Assembly: GCA_031286245.1 (NCBI GenBank)
Contig: JAITUO010000118.1
Coordinates: 1-6,604, forward strand
Direction of reading: 5' to 3'
DNA: 6,604 nt
Source of the DNA: Coriobacteriales bacterium
GTDB taxonomy: Bacteria > Actinomycetota > Coriobacteriia > Coriobacteriales > UBA8131
Position 1 is the first letter of the stretch, and every line of letters starts with the position of its first letter. Below the pieces are notes generated by a model. The model was not told where the DNA came from and searched no databases. It worked only from the letters and a program-made list of their open reading frames with translations. Shown piece after piece: positions 1-6,446 of the stretch. The position numbers and the translations under genes are program-made.

Positions 1-135
1 GTTTATCCATCTCCTGTGCCAACACAGCTTCTCTGCCAGGTAGATCCCTGCCCAGACCATCACCAGCGGGCCGAGCAGCCAAGGCAGCATTGGGCGGGGT
101 ACTACGAGTTGAGGCTTAGGCTCGGTGACTTGCAT
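1..135 (-). CDS. comEC: ComEC DNA-uptake channel, N-terminal fragment (runs off the left edge)
   Basis: This is the start of a frame that stays open to the window edge; about 45 codons are visible from the ATG at 135-133. ComEC is the polytopic membrane protein that carries single-stranded DNA across the membrane during transformation. Visible here are a short polar stretch with a Pro-Lys-Pro-Gln motif, an Arg-Pro-Met-Leu-Pro motif, and then the hydrophobic run LPWLLGPLVMVWAGIYLAE, which looks like the first membrane helix. ComEC proteins usually open with an Arg-Pro-rich motif leading into a first helix, and the gene normally follows comEA, as here. The frame is open right back to the comEA stop codon, so the start is uncertain: GTG at 147-145, ATG at 135-133 or ATG at 90-88 are possible. 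None has a good Shine-Dalgarno sequence, which suggests coupling to comEA translation. The identity rests on position plus one helix. Confidence 0.6.
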   Translation of the reverse strand, partial: MQVTEPKPQLVVPRPMLPWLLGPLVMVWAGIYLAEKLCWHRRWIN

Positions 136-164
136 TGGTCGCAGCACAACAGCTTGAGGCTTAG
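88..164 (-). repeat. Imperfect 45-base tandem duplication at the comEC 5' end
   Basis: Positions 133-164 and 88-119 are two direct copies of a 32-base unit with a period of exactly 45 bases. They share 24 of 32 bases, including an identical 11-base core at 154-164 and 109-119, and both end in an in-frame ATG. Translated on the minus strand the copies read SKPQAVVLRPM and PKPQLVVPRPM, so reading frame and protein motif are preserved. The copy nearer the comEA stop may be partly untranslated leader, depending on which start codon comEC uses. Confidence 0.75.
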
Positions 165-195
165 ACAGGCCAAGTAGTTTGGACTGTTGATGACG

Positions 196-1035
196 TTATT
201 TACAGGTCAGGTAGGGCAGCATGTCGGCGTAACGCTTATCACCGATACCTGAGACTGATTTGAGGTCTTCCAGCCGTCGAAAAGACCCATATTGTCTGCG
301 ATAATCTATGATCCGCTGAGCAGTCACCGGTCCGATGCCGGGGACAGTCTGTAATGCAGTCATATCTGCGCTGTTGATATCAATAGGAAATCCAGATTGC
401 TGGTTTGTGCTGCTTGATGAATAACCTGCAGCGGCATTGTTGTCATCGAAAGCCAATCCGGAGGCTTCACGGGTTTGATCAATCCCATTAAGCAGGCTTT
501 GTTCAGGGCTGACGCCTTGTTCACGCAGAGCATCAATGTCGGATTGACTAGGTATATGGATGTGCGTGCCATCCACAAGCAGCGCGGCCAAGTTGACATA
601 ATCGGCTGCTGCATCTGCTGTCAACCCGCCACAGCTGAAGACCGCATCGACTAAGCGACTGCCCGATGCTAGACAGACCACACCTGGCTGGTTGACAGCC
701 CCTGATATATGGACAAAGAACTCCAGATCCCCGACTTCTGTAAGCTCAGGTCGAGTCTGGTCTGCTGGAGTCGATAATGCACCAGTCAGTGCTGAGATGT
801 TATCTAATTGTGAGCCAGGTTCAATACCTGATGAGCTTGCTTCAGCATCTTGTGGCTGGCTTGGCAGCAAGGTGACCTTTGTGTTGCCTGCGGTTTGACT
901 GAAATACAATACTGACAGCCCTGCCACCACAGCTATCACAACCACCGCTAATCGCCATTTGGATAACCTGGTCAGCCACTGCTGAAGCTGGCTGAGGCCG
1001 GAATTGCCACTGGCCTTTTGTTGATAGGCAATCAT
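196..1035 (-). CDS. comEA: ComEA, membrane-anchored competence DNA receptor
   Basis: ComEA binds incoming double-stranded DNA at the outer face of the membrane and passes it to the ComEC channel. From the ATG at 1035-1033 the product is 279 residues, in order: a short cytoplasmic N-terminus, one hydrophobic anchor (about 29-45, LAVVVIAVVAGLSVLYF), a Ser/Pro/Gln-rich spacer, an SLBB (beta-grasp) domain (about 105-162, with GAVNQPGV and VNLA), a polar linker, and a C-terminal DNA-binding domain (about 219-278) with two helix-hairpin-helix motifs, VPGIGPVTAQRI and VSGIGDKRYADM. This layout is typical of Gram-positive ComEA. The frame can be extended 8 codons to a TTG at 1059, but the strong GAGAGGAGG lies just before the ATG at 1035, which favours that start. 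Two cysteines sit inside the SLBB domain (about 121 and 135). comEC follows directly downstream. Confidence 0.93.
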   Translation of the reverse strand: MIAYQQKASGNSGLSQLQQWLTRLSKWRLAVVVIAVVAGLSVLYFSQTAGNTKVTLLPSQPQDAEASSSGIEPGSQLDNISALTGALSTPADQTRPELTEVGDLEFFVHISGAVNQPGVVCLASGSRLVDAVFSCGGLTADAAADYVNLAALLVDGTHIHIPSQSDIDALREQGVSPEQSLLNGIDQTREASGLAFDDNNAAAGYSSSSTNQQSGFPIDINSADMTALQTVPGIGPVTAQRIIDYRRQYGSFRRLEDLKSVSGIGDKRYADMLPYLTCK

Positions 1036-1056
1036 GATCCTCCTCTCACTGATCAT
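1034..1056 (-). repeat. Inverted repeat flanking the comEA ribosome binding site
   Basis: On the minus strand ATGATC (1056-1051) and GATCAT (1039-1034) are perfect complements separated by 11 bases. As RNA this would be a 6-bp stem whose loop holds most of the purine-rich Shine-Dalgarno sequence and whose 3' arm contains the first two bases of the start codon. The stem is A/U-rich and therefore weak. A regulatory role is inference, and a DNA operator or chance are alternatives. Confidence 0.4.
1039..1047 (-). promoter_or_regulatory. Strong Shine-Dalgarno sequence of comEA
   Basis: The minus strand reads GAGAGGAGG followed by ATC and the ATG at 1035-1033. The match to the anti-Shine-Dalgarno sequence is excellent, though the gap of 3 bases is short. 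It decides against the upstream ATG (1056) and TTG (1059) starts, which lie before this site and have no ribosome binding site of their own. Confidence 0.7.
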
Positions 1057-1126
1057 CAAAAAGCTTCACACAATGCCATGTATTCTCTATTGATTGAAAA
1101 TGAATTTTGGTTGATAAGGTGTTGAA

Positions 1127-1148
1127 GCCAGCCTGAAAGCAGGCTGAC
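1127..1148 (-). terminator. Hairpin between maf and comEA, possible weak terminator
   Basis: The minus-strand RNA can fold GUCAGCCUG-CUUU-CAGGCUGGC: a perfect 7-bp core extended to 9 pairs by a G-U and a G-C pair, closed by a four-base loop. The bases after the stem (UUCAACACC) are not a proper U-tract, so this is a poor intrinsic terminator. It may instead be a partial terminator or processing site that lowers comEA expression relative to ileS-maf, or it may protect the 3' end of the upstream message. Confidence 0.4.
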
Positions 1149-1157
1149 AGATCCAGC

Positions 1158-1172
1158 CCTGGTCAATCCAGG
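1158..1172 (-). repeat. Short GC-rich hairpin just after the maf stop codon
   Basis: CCTGG and CCAGG flank a five-base loop, beginning 5 bases downstream of the maf stop. It lies 9 bases before the stronger hairpin at 1127-1148, so the two could form a double-hairpin 3' end for the upstream operon. No U-tract follows. The rest of the gap (1048-1126) is AT-rich, and I found no convincing promoter in it. Confidence 0.3.
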
Positions 1173-1177
1173 AGGTT

Positions 1178-1783
1178 TTATCCAAATAAACCTAAAGCTA
1201 CAGCAAGACGACGATATGGCAATCCAATGACAGTTTCCCTGTCACCGGAGATCTTTGTCACCTGAGTGCCCCAGATACCCTGGATCGCATATGAACCGGC
1301 TTTGTCATAGGGTGGCTCGGCATCAATGAAGGCGGTGATCTCATCCAATCCATATTCAGCAAAACTGACTTCGGCTGTGTCGGTGAATAACAAAACATCC
1401 CCATCGGGTAGTCTGATCACAGCGACAGCCGTCAATACCTGGTGCATTCGGCCGGACAGCAAGGTCAGTGTGGCTATTGCCTGAGCACGGTCAGCCGGCT
1501 TACCAATGACCTGGTCTGCGTAGACAACAGTATCCGCTGCAACGACGAAAGCAGTCTCATCATTGGCAATGACACTTTCGGCCAGCAAGCGCCTGGTAAC
1601 GGAGTCAGCCTTAGCCAAGGCGAGGGATTCCAATGCATCAGGCAGTGATCCCAGTGAGAGATTTGCGTCCAATTGTTCGTCAGTATCGGAAGGGTAGACC
1701 TCCGGCAGATGCCCATGAGCTCGTAGTATCTCCAGGCGTCTGGGTGAAGCGGAAGCCAGTATCAAACGTGGCTGGCTGGTCAC
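1178..1783 (-). CDS. maf: Maf/YhdE-family nucleoside triphosphate pyrophosphatase
   Basis: Maf proteins hydrolyse non-canonical or excess nucleoside triphosphates (dTTP, UTP and modified pyrimidines in the YhdE branch) to the monophosphate and pyrophosphate in the cytoplasm. The 201-residue product has the usual family length and the conserved blocks in order: LASASPRR (9-16), the phosphate-binding loop; SDTDEQ (32-37); VAADTVV with the likely catalytic Asp84; GKP (94-96); and PPYDKAGSYAIQG (157-169), whose Asp-Lys and Gln fit the dTTP/UTP-type branch rather than the YceF branch. The start is a GTG at 1783-1781 that overlaps the stop of the upstream pseudouridine synthase gene by four bases (GTGA), so translation is probably coupled; no clear Shine-Dalgarno sequence is present. 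In Bacillus subtilis Maf is also known as a septum-formation inhibitor linked to competence, and comEA lies next downstream here. Exact substrate preference cannot be read from sequence alone. Confidence 0.93.
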   Translation of the reverse strand: MTSQPRLILASASPRRLEILRAHGHLPEVYPSDTDEQLDANLSLGSLPDALESLALAKADSVTRRLLAESVIANDETAFVVAADTVVYADQVIGKPADRAQAIATLTLLSGRMHQVLTAVAVIRLPDGDVLLFTDTAEVSFAEYGLDEITAFIDAEPPYDKAGSYAIQGIWGTQVTKISGDRETVIGLPYRRLAVALGLFG

Positions 1784-2808
1784 AAAACGTTCCCAACAAA
1801 CAGTGGTAACAGGCTTTTTCCCTCTTCAGTCAGCCCCAAGCTGCGGGTTTTTAGCTGATCGATGGCTGCTTGTAAGTCAGTAGGCAGTGGATCAACAAAT
1901 TCCAGCAGTTGTTGGCTGATCGGGTGGATCAAACTCAGCGAGCAGGAGTGCAGAAATTGCCGGGTCAGTCCCAGCTCGTCGATGTTGCGCCGGCGACTCT
2001 TGCCAGATGCCTTACCATATAATGCATCCCCGACGCAGGGGTGCTGGGTGTAAGCCATATGCACGCGGATCTGATGGGTGCGCCCCGTAAAAAGCCGGCA
2101 TTCCAGCAGGCAGAAGCCATCGTCATCACGCCCCGCCTCGTAGCGCTCCAGCACCATGAAGCTGGTCACCGCTGTACGAGCTCCCGGTTCGTTGCTGACC
2201 ATGAAGCGAGTGCGATCTTTCACACCACGAGCCAGTGGAGCGTCAATCAGGCCGCTGTCGCCCGCCACAAAACCGTGGACCAGGGTCAGATAATGACGTT
2301 TCAATTCACGCAGTTTGATCGCATCACTCAGCCGTTGACCAGCCAGATCGGTCTTGGCGACTACCATCAGACCACTGGTGTCCTTATCCAGTCGATGGAC
2401 AATACCCGGCCTGTCCTCGCCCTGTATCTGAGCCAGATTCTCATAACCACAATAGGCAATCAAGGCATTGACCAGTGTGCCAGTCTGGTGACCGGCAGCC
2501 GGATGACAGACCAGGCCAGACGGTTTGGATAACACGATCAGATGCTCATCTTCATAACGGATGTCCAAGGGCATGAATTGGGGGAGAAGACCGGGCGGTG
2601 GAGCTGCAGTCAGTTGATACCTGACGATATCGCCGGTTTGCAGTTGACGACGTTTTGTGGTTGAGAGATAACTGTTCACGTAGACTGCCCCTGCTTCAAT
2701 CAATCGGACAGCCTGGGCACGACTTAATACATTGGCTTCTTTCGCCAGCAGGATATCCAGACGCATCCCATCAGTATCGGCAGTGACTGTAAACTCATGG
2801 ATCGACAT
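1780..2808 (-). CDS. rluD: RluA/RluD-family RNA pseudouridine synthase
   Basis: The enzyme isomerises specific uridines in RNA to pseudouridine, in RluD on 23S rRNA. The 342-residue product has an N-terminal S4 RNA-binding domain (about 14-66, from MRLDILL through AGAVYVN to TGDIVRY), then the catalytic domain: HLIVLSKPSGLVCHPA (89-104), the signature GIVHRLDKDTSGLMVVAKT (135-153) with the catalytic aspartate at about 141, and GRTHQIRVHM (242-251). It is slightly longer than E. coli RluD because of a C-terminal tail with no recognised motif. The gene sits directly after lspA, as ylyB does in Bacillus subtilis, and its start overlaps the lspA end by 14 bases. The ATG at 2808 has only a weak purine stretch upstream, consistent with coupled translation. 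The family is certain; the exact target uridines, and so the symbol, are less so. Confidence 0.92.
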   Translation of the reverse strand: MSIHEFTVTADTDGMRLDILLAKEANVLSRAQAVRLIEAGAVYVNSYLSTTKRRQLQTGDIVRYQLTAAPPPGLLPQFMPLDIRYEDEHLIVLSKPSGLVCHPAAGHQTGTLVNALIAYCGYENLAQIQGEDRPGIVHRLDKDTSGLMVVAKTDLAGQRLSDAIKLRELKRHYLTLVHGFVAGDSGLIDAPLARGVKDRTRFMVSNEPGARTAVTSFMVLERYEAGRDDDGFCLLECRLFTGRTHQIRVHMAYTQHPCVGDALYGKASGKSRRRNIDELGLTRQFLHSCSLSLIHPISQQLLEFVDPLPTDLQAAIDQLKTRSLGLTEEGKSLLPLFVGNVL

Positions 2809-3319
2809 CGGTTGTCTGTCCCGCAGTTAAAGGTTCTGGTTGACTGTTAATCCTGCTTAGTAATATCGCCAGTAACAAGAGTCCGACTCCAAAAGTGATG
2901 GCACTGTCAGCTATGTTAAAGATCGGAAAGCTGATGAATAAAAAACGTAGGAAATCGACTACAGCACCAACCAATAGACGGTCAATGGCATTGCCAATAC
3001 TACCGCCAAGGAAGAACCCGAGTCCGATCACTACCAAAAAGGAGTGCTGCTTTTGTATCAGGATGTAGGCCAATACAGCGATGATCACGACCGCTGCAAT
3101 AATAACGAAATAAGCTCGTGCTCCACTGAACAGCCCCCAGGCAGCTCCGCTGTTGTACGTCAGGTAAAAGTCAAGGAAACCGGGGATAAAAGGTTTTGGC
3201 CCATCAGACAGTACAGCTTCAGCGATATCTTTTGAGATGATATCTAACACCACGACAATTGCTGCCAGTACGATACAGATTATCAGGGCCCTCCAGCGTG
3301 AGACAGGCTGGTTTTTCAT
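2795..3319 (-). CDS. lspA: Lipoprotein signal peptidase (signal peptidase II)
   Basis: LspA is an aspartyl protease in the membrane that cuts the signal peptide from diacylglyceryl-modified prolipoproteins before the lipobox cysteine. The 174-residue product shows four hydrophobic segments (about 10-27, 68-88, 93-108 and 139-155) and the family motifs: LDIISK (25-30), TYNSGAAWGLF (54-64, Asn56), GNAIDR (109-114) with catalytic Asp113, and FNIADSAI (134-141) with catalytic Asp138. The C-terminal tail is short and polar. The ATG at 3319 comes immediately after the ileS TAG. A GGGGG run 5 bases upstream, inside the last ileS codons, may serve as ribosome binding site. Its 3' end overlaps the pseudouridine synthase gene. 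No residue expected in the active site is missing. Confidence 0.96.
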   Translation of the reverse strand: MKNQPVSRWRALIICIVLAAIVVVLDIISKDIAEAVLSDGPKPFIPGFLDFYLTYNSGAAWGLFSGARAYFVIIAAVVIIAVLAYILIQKQHSFLVVIGLGFFLGGSIGNAIDRLLVGAVVDFLRFLFISFPIFNIADSAITFGVGLLLLAILLSRINSQPEPLTAGQTTDVDP

Positions 3320-6160
3320 CTATACCCCCAACTCGGTTAGTACCTCAGCACAACGAACGCAGACTTCGGGGTGGGCCTCATCTAGTCCCAGCTGGCGGAC
3401 ATTCCAGCAGCGTGGGCACTTGGTTCCGGCCGCTACTTCGATTATCACCTCTGTTGTAGCAGCCGTCTGGTGTTCAAGTATGACCTCTGCCACAATCAGG
3501 AGTTCTTCCAAAGTACCATTAGGCAAGCTGTCAAGGATCGCATAAGCACTGTCATCCAACCTGATGATTACCTGTGCTTCCTGACTTTTACCGATCAATT
3601 TCTCAACCCGTGCCGTTTCTAAAGCCTTGGTCACCGTATCACGTACTGCCAACACGGTTTTAAAATCAGCCAATAGCTTTTTGGCTTCCTCAACTGGAAC
3701 TTGGGGAGCATAGTCGCTTAATAGTGGCCAGCCAGCCAGCATCACAGAATCCGGACGTCCTGGATACCTCATACCTTTAGGATAAAACTCCCAGACTTCG
3801 TCACAGGTAAATGAGAGGATCGGAGCCAGCTGACGTACCAGCGTCTCCAAGATATTCTCCAGCACTAACTGAGCACTGCGCCGACCGATGCTTTTCGGTG
3901 CATCGGAATACAGCCGGTCTTTGATGGCATCCAGATAAACCGCGGAAAGGTCAGTGACAATATAGTCATATACCGCCCGGTAGACCACATGGAACCGATT
4001 GGCAGCATAGGCTTCGTCAATTGCCTCAATCAGAGCAGTCAACCGCGCTAATGCCCAACGATCGATCACTGGCAGATCTTGCCAGGAAACCCGGTCTTTG
4101 ACATTGTCATAATCTGAAAGATTGGAAATCAAAAAACGGAAAGTATTCCTGATTCGTCGGTAGGCATCAGCCAGCTGATCGATGATGTTCTCTGAGATGC
4201 TGACATCCTGGGAGTTATCAACGCTGCCAACCCAAAGACGCAAGACATCAGCACCATATTTCTCAAAGACTTCCTCAGGCTCGACACCGTTGCCTAAAGA
4301 CTTGCTCATTTTACGGCCCTGTTCATCCACAACAAAACCGCAACTCATGACCGATTCATAGGGAGCAGTACCATAGGCACCGACACTGGTCAGTAGCGAG
4401 CTTTGAAACCAACCGCGGTGCTGATCGGATCCTTCCAGGTACATGCTGGCCGGTCGTGTGAGTTCTGGGCGGGCTTCCAAAACACTGGTGTGTGAGACTC
4501 CACTTTCCCACCAGACATCCAAGATATCTCGTTCGCGTTCAATTAGATTAAGGCCCGCTCCACATTGCTCGCAGTGAGTATCTGCTGGCAGATACTCCGC
4601 TGGATCACGGACGAACCAGGCATCTGCACCTTCGGCTTCGAACAAGGCAATGACTGCGTCAAAGGTTTTGGTTGTGGCCACAGTCGAATTACATGCTTGA
4701 CAGCGATAGACCGGGATCGGCACTCCCCAGGCCCTCTGGCGGGAGATGCACCAATCTGGACGGGTCTCAACCATCGAACTTAAACGGTTGTAAGCCCAAT
4801 CCGGGTACCAGGTCAGACTCTGGAGTTCAGCCAAAGCTTTTTCGCGTAACCCGGTCTTCTCCATAGATACAAACCACTGCTCTGTCGCCCGAAAAATCAC
4901 TGGTTGATGACAACGCCAGCAATGCGGATAGCTGTGACTGATCGTCGATGCAGCTACCAGCAAACCTTGAGCAGCCAACCATTCGATGATTTTTGGATCA
5001 GCCTGATCAACGTCCATACCGGCAAACGGGCCACCACCGGCGTCAAAGACTCCGTTGTCGTCAACCGGCATCAGCATCCTCAGATTGTATTGCTCACCAA
5101 CCAGGTAGTCCTCCTGACCATGTCCGGGAGCAGTATGGACAGCTCCGGTACCGGTGGACAGGTCGACATGGTCGGCTGTCAGCACCAGACCAGTCAAGGA
5201 GTTGTTGATCGGGTGGTGGTAGACCAGGCCGCTCAACTGACTGCCTTTTACCTTGAAGTCTGTACCGTCGTGGAGTTGGGCCAGCTGATAGCTAGTCCAG
5301 CCTACAGCAGTGGCAACGCTGGTGACCAGGGACTCAGCCAGGAGATAGGCTGCTCCGTTCGCCTCGACCACCACATAATCGGCTTCCGGAGCCAGACAGA
5401 CAGCAACGTTGGCCGGCAAAGTCCAAGGCGTTGTCGTCCAGATCATCAACCGGACCGGTGTTGAGTTTGGTAATAAGTCTTGTGGCAGCAATGCTTCGGG
5501 ATCGACCAGATCAAAAGCGACATAGATCGAAGGTGATGGCTCGTCTGCATATTCGATCTCTGCTTCAGCGAGAGCAGTATGACAGTGGCGGCACCAATGG
5601 ATAGGTTTGCGACCCCGGTAGATGGCTCCCTGCTCATATATTGACTTGAATACCCGGACATTTGCTGCCTCATAGGCAGGTAGAAAAGTCAAATAGGGGT
5701 TGTCCCAATCGCCTAAGACACCCAGGCGTTTGAACCCTTCTCGTTGCAATTCGATATTAGTGTCAGCCCATTCCCAGCAAAGTCGGCGCAGTGTCACCTG
5801 ATCGATGCTGGCCATTTTTTCCGGCCCGAGGGCAGTCTCCACCATATGCTCAATTGGCTGACCATGACAGTCCCAGCCAGGTACATAGGGCGAATAAAAG
5901 CCTTTGGCGTTATGGTATTTAATAATGATGTCTTTCAGGATTTTATTGAAAGCATGGCCCATATGAATCGGGCCGTTGGCATACGGTGGTCCGTCATGCA
6001 GGATAAAAGCCGGATTACCCTGGTTTTTATCCAACATTTTCTGGTAGAGATCCTCCGCATACCACTTCGCGAGACGCTTCGGTTCAGAGACTGGTAATCC
6101 AGCTCGCATCGGGAAATCTGTCTCAGGCAGATTCATCGTCTGTTTATAATCGTTGGCCAC
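3320..6160 (-). CDS. ileS: Isoleucyl-tRNA synthetase
   Basis: This class I synthetase charges tRNA-Ile with isoleucine in the cytoplasm and edits mischarged valine. From the GTG at 6160 it is 946 residues: MNLPETDFPMR near the start, the ATP-binding HIGH motif as HMGH (66-69), the editing domain with WTTTPWTLPAN (241-251) and TGTGAVHTAPGHGQEDY (336-352), WCISRQRAWGVPIP (470-483), GSDQHRGWF (577-585), KMSKS (617-621), the anticodon-binding helical domain, and a C-terminal zinc site CPRC...CVRC (Cys915, 918, 934, 937). Further Cys pairs lie at 190/193, 414/417, 487/490 and 530/533. Length and zinc finger fit the common bacterial type. The frame is open upstream to a TTG at 6262, but that stretch lacks family sequence and overlaps a hairpin; AAAGGA six bases before the GTG fixes the start. 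The ATG at 6175 is the alternative. It is the first gene of the operon. Confidence 0.97.
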   Translation of the reverse strand: MANDYKQTMNLPETDFPMRAGLPVSEPKRLAKWYAEDLYQKMLDKNQGNPAFILHDGPPYANGPIHMGHAFNKILKDIIIKYHNAKGFYSPYVPGWDCHGQPIEHMVETALGPEKMASIDQVTLRRLCWEWADTNIELQREGFKRLGVLGDWDNPYLTFLPAYEAANVRVFKSIYEQGAIYRGRKPIHWCRHCHTALAEAEIEYADEPSPSIYVAFDLVDPEALLPQDLLPNSTPVRLMIWTTTPWTLPANVAVCLAPEADYVVVEANGAAYLLAESLVTSVATAVGWTSYQLAQLHDGTDFKVKGSQLSGLVYHHPINNSLTGLVLTADHVDLSTGTGAVHTAPGHGQEDYLVGEQYNLRMLMPVDDNGVFDAGGGPFAGMDVDQADPKIIEWLAAQGLLVAASTISHSYPHCWRCHQPVIFRATEQWFVSMEKTGLREKALAELQSLTWYPDWAYNRLSSMVETRPDWCISRQRAWGVPIPVYRCQACNSTVATTKTFDAVIALFEAEGADAWFVRDPAEYLPADTHCEQCGAGLNLIERERDILDVWWESGVSHTSVLEARPELTRPASMYLEGSDQHRGWFQSSLLTSVGAYGTAPYESVMSCGFVVDEQGRKMSKSLGNGVEPEEVFEKYGADVLRLWVGSVDNSQDVSISENIIDQLADAYRRIRNTFRFLISNLSDYDNVKDRVSWQDLPVIDRWALARLTALIEAIDEAYAANRFHVVYRAVYDYIVTDLSAVYLDAIKDRLYSDAPKSIGRRSAQLVLENILETLVRQLAPILSFTCDEVWEFYPKGMRYPGRPDSVMLAGWPLLSDYAPQVPVEEAKKLLADFKTVLAVRDTVTKALETARVEKLIGKSQEAQVIIRLDDSAYAILDSLPNGTLEELLIVAEVILEHQTAATTEVIIEVAAGTKCPRCWNVRQLGLDEAHPEVCVRCAEVLTELGV

Positions 6161-6166
6161 GACCAG

Positions 6167-6172
6167 TCCTTT
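6167..6172 (-). promoter_or_regulatory. Shine-Dalgarno sequence deciding the ileS start
   Basis: AAAGGA is followed by six bases (CTGGTC) and then the GTG at 6160-6158, which is ideal spacing. The ATG at 6175-6173 lies just upstream of the purine run and has nothing comparable before it. The GTG start gives an N-terminus MANDYKQTMNLP, which looks like the natural family start. Confidence 0.7.
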
Positions 6173-6203
6173 CATCGGGATTGCTGAGGCCAGTGCCGGA
6201 CAA

Positions 6204-6225
6204 CTGCAGGTTTGGTGACCTGCAG
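6204..6225 (-). promoter_or_regulatory. Perfect 8-bp hairpin in the ileS leader
   Basis: CTGCAGGT and ACCTGCAG flank the six-base loop CACCAA, and a G-U and an A-U pair can extend the stem to 10. It is GC-rich and lies 43 bases before the GTG start codon. No U-tract follows, so it is not a classical terminator. It could be a leader control element or a binding site for a protein on DNA. It does not contain the T-box consensus. Confidence 0.45.
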
Positions 6226-6346
6226 CTTTAGGCATTCCCCCATAACATGGTGTTGATGGCAAGCCCCTATTTTACTTTATTCGCTCAGTCGTATTGTTGA
6301 GACTGTGATTACTAGTAAGCTGGAAGTCCCTCCCGAATTACTGTTC

Positions 6347-6374
6347 ATAATACTGCTGCTTGATAGCTTGACCA
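6347..6374 (-). promoter_or_regulatory. Candidate sigma-70-type promoter for ileS
   Basis: TGGTCA (6374-6369, 4 of 6 matches to TTGACA) is separated by 16 bases from TATTAT (6352-6347, 5 of 6 matches to TATAAT). Transcription would start near 6340, giving a leader of about 180 bases that includes the hairpin at 6204-6225. This is the best match I found by eye on the minus strand, but AT-rich DNA yields such matches by chance. Confidence 0.35.
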
Positions 6375-6387
6375 TCGTTTTGCCGCA

Positions 6388-6401
6388 AAAAGGGCCCTTT
6401 T
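6388..6401. repeat. 14-base perfect palindrome upstream of ileS
   Basis: AAAAGGGCCCTTTT is perfectly self-complementary and lies 14 bases upstream of the candidate -35 hexamer. With no spacer it makes a poor RNA hairpin, so if functional it is more likely a DNA-level site for a dimeric regulator. It could also be chance. Confidence 0.35.
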
Positions 6402-6425
6402 GTATGATTTTCTATGTGATTTAAT

Positions 6426-6446
6426 TCGACATGTTTTCATGTGCGA
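6426..6446. repeat. Inverted repeat with four-base spacer upstream of ileS
   Basis: On the minus strand TCGCACATG and CATGTCGA flank AAAA; they pair over 8 bp with one bulged C. It is about 52 bases upstream of the candidate -35 element. It could be an operator or the 3' hairpin of a gene to the right, although no U-tract follows on either strand. Confidence 0.3.

Noticed and set aside
2041..2532. 163-codon plus-strand open frame
   Set aside because: It is antisense to the catalytic domain of the pseudouridine synthase gene, with no motif and no separate regulatory signals.
4904..5464. 186-codon plus-strand open frame
   Set aside because: It lies wholly antisense to the well-conserved ileS, has no recognisable domain, and its low-complexity composition fits a reading-frame shadow.
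6161..6262. N-terminal extension of ileS back to a TTG at 6262
   Set aside because: The extra 34 residues are not like the family N-terminus, the stretch holds a perfect hairpin, and the GTG at 6160 has a well-spaced Shine-Dalgarno sequence.
6276..6347. 23-codon frame beginning ATGAACAGT that could be a leader peptide
   Set aside because: It has no ribosome binding site, overlaps the -10 candidate at its first base, and has only two scattered Ile codons, so it does not look like an attenuation peptide.
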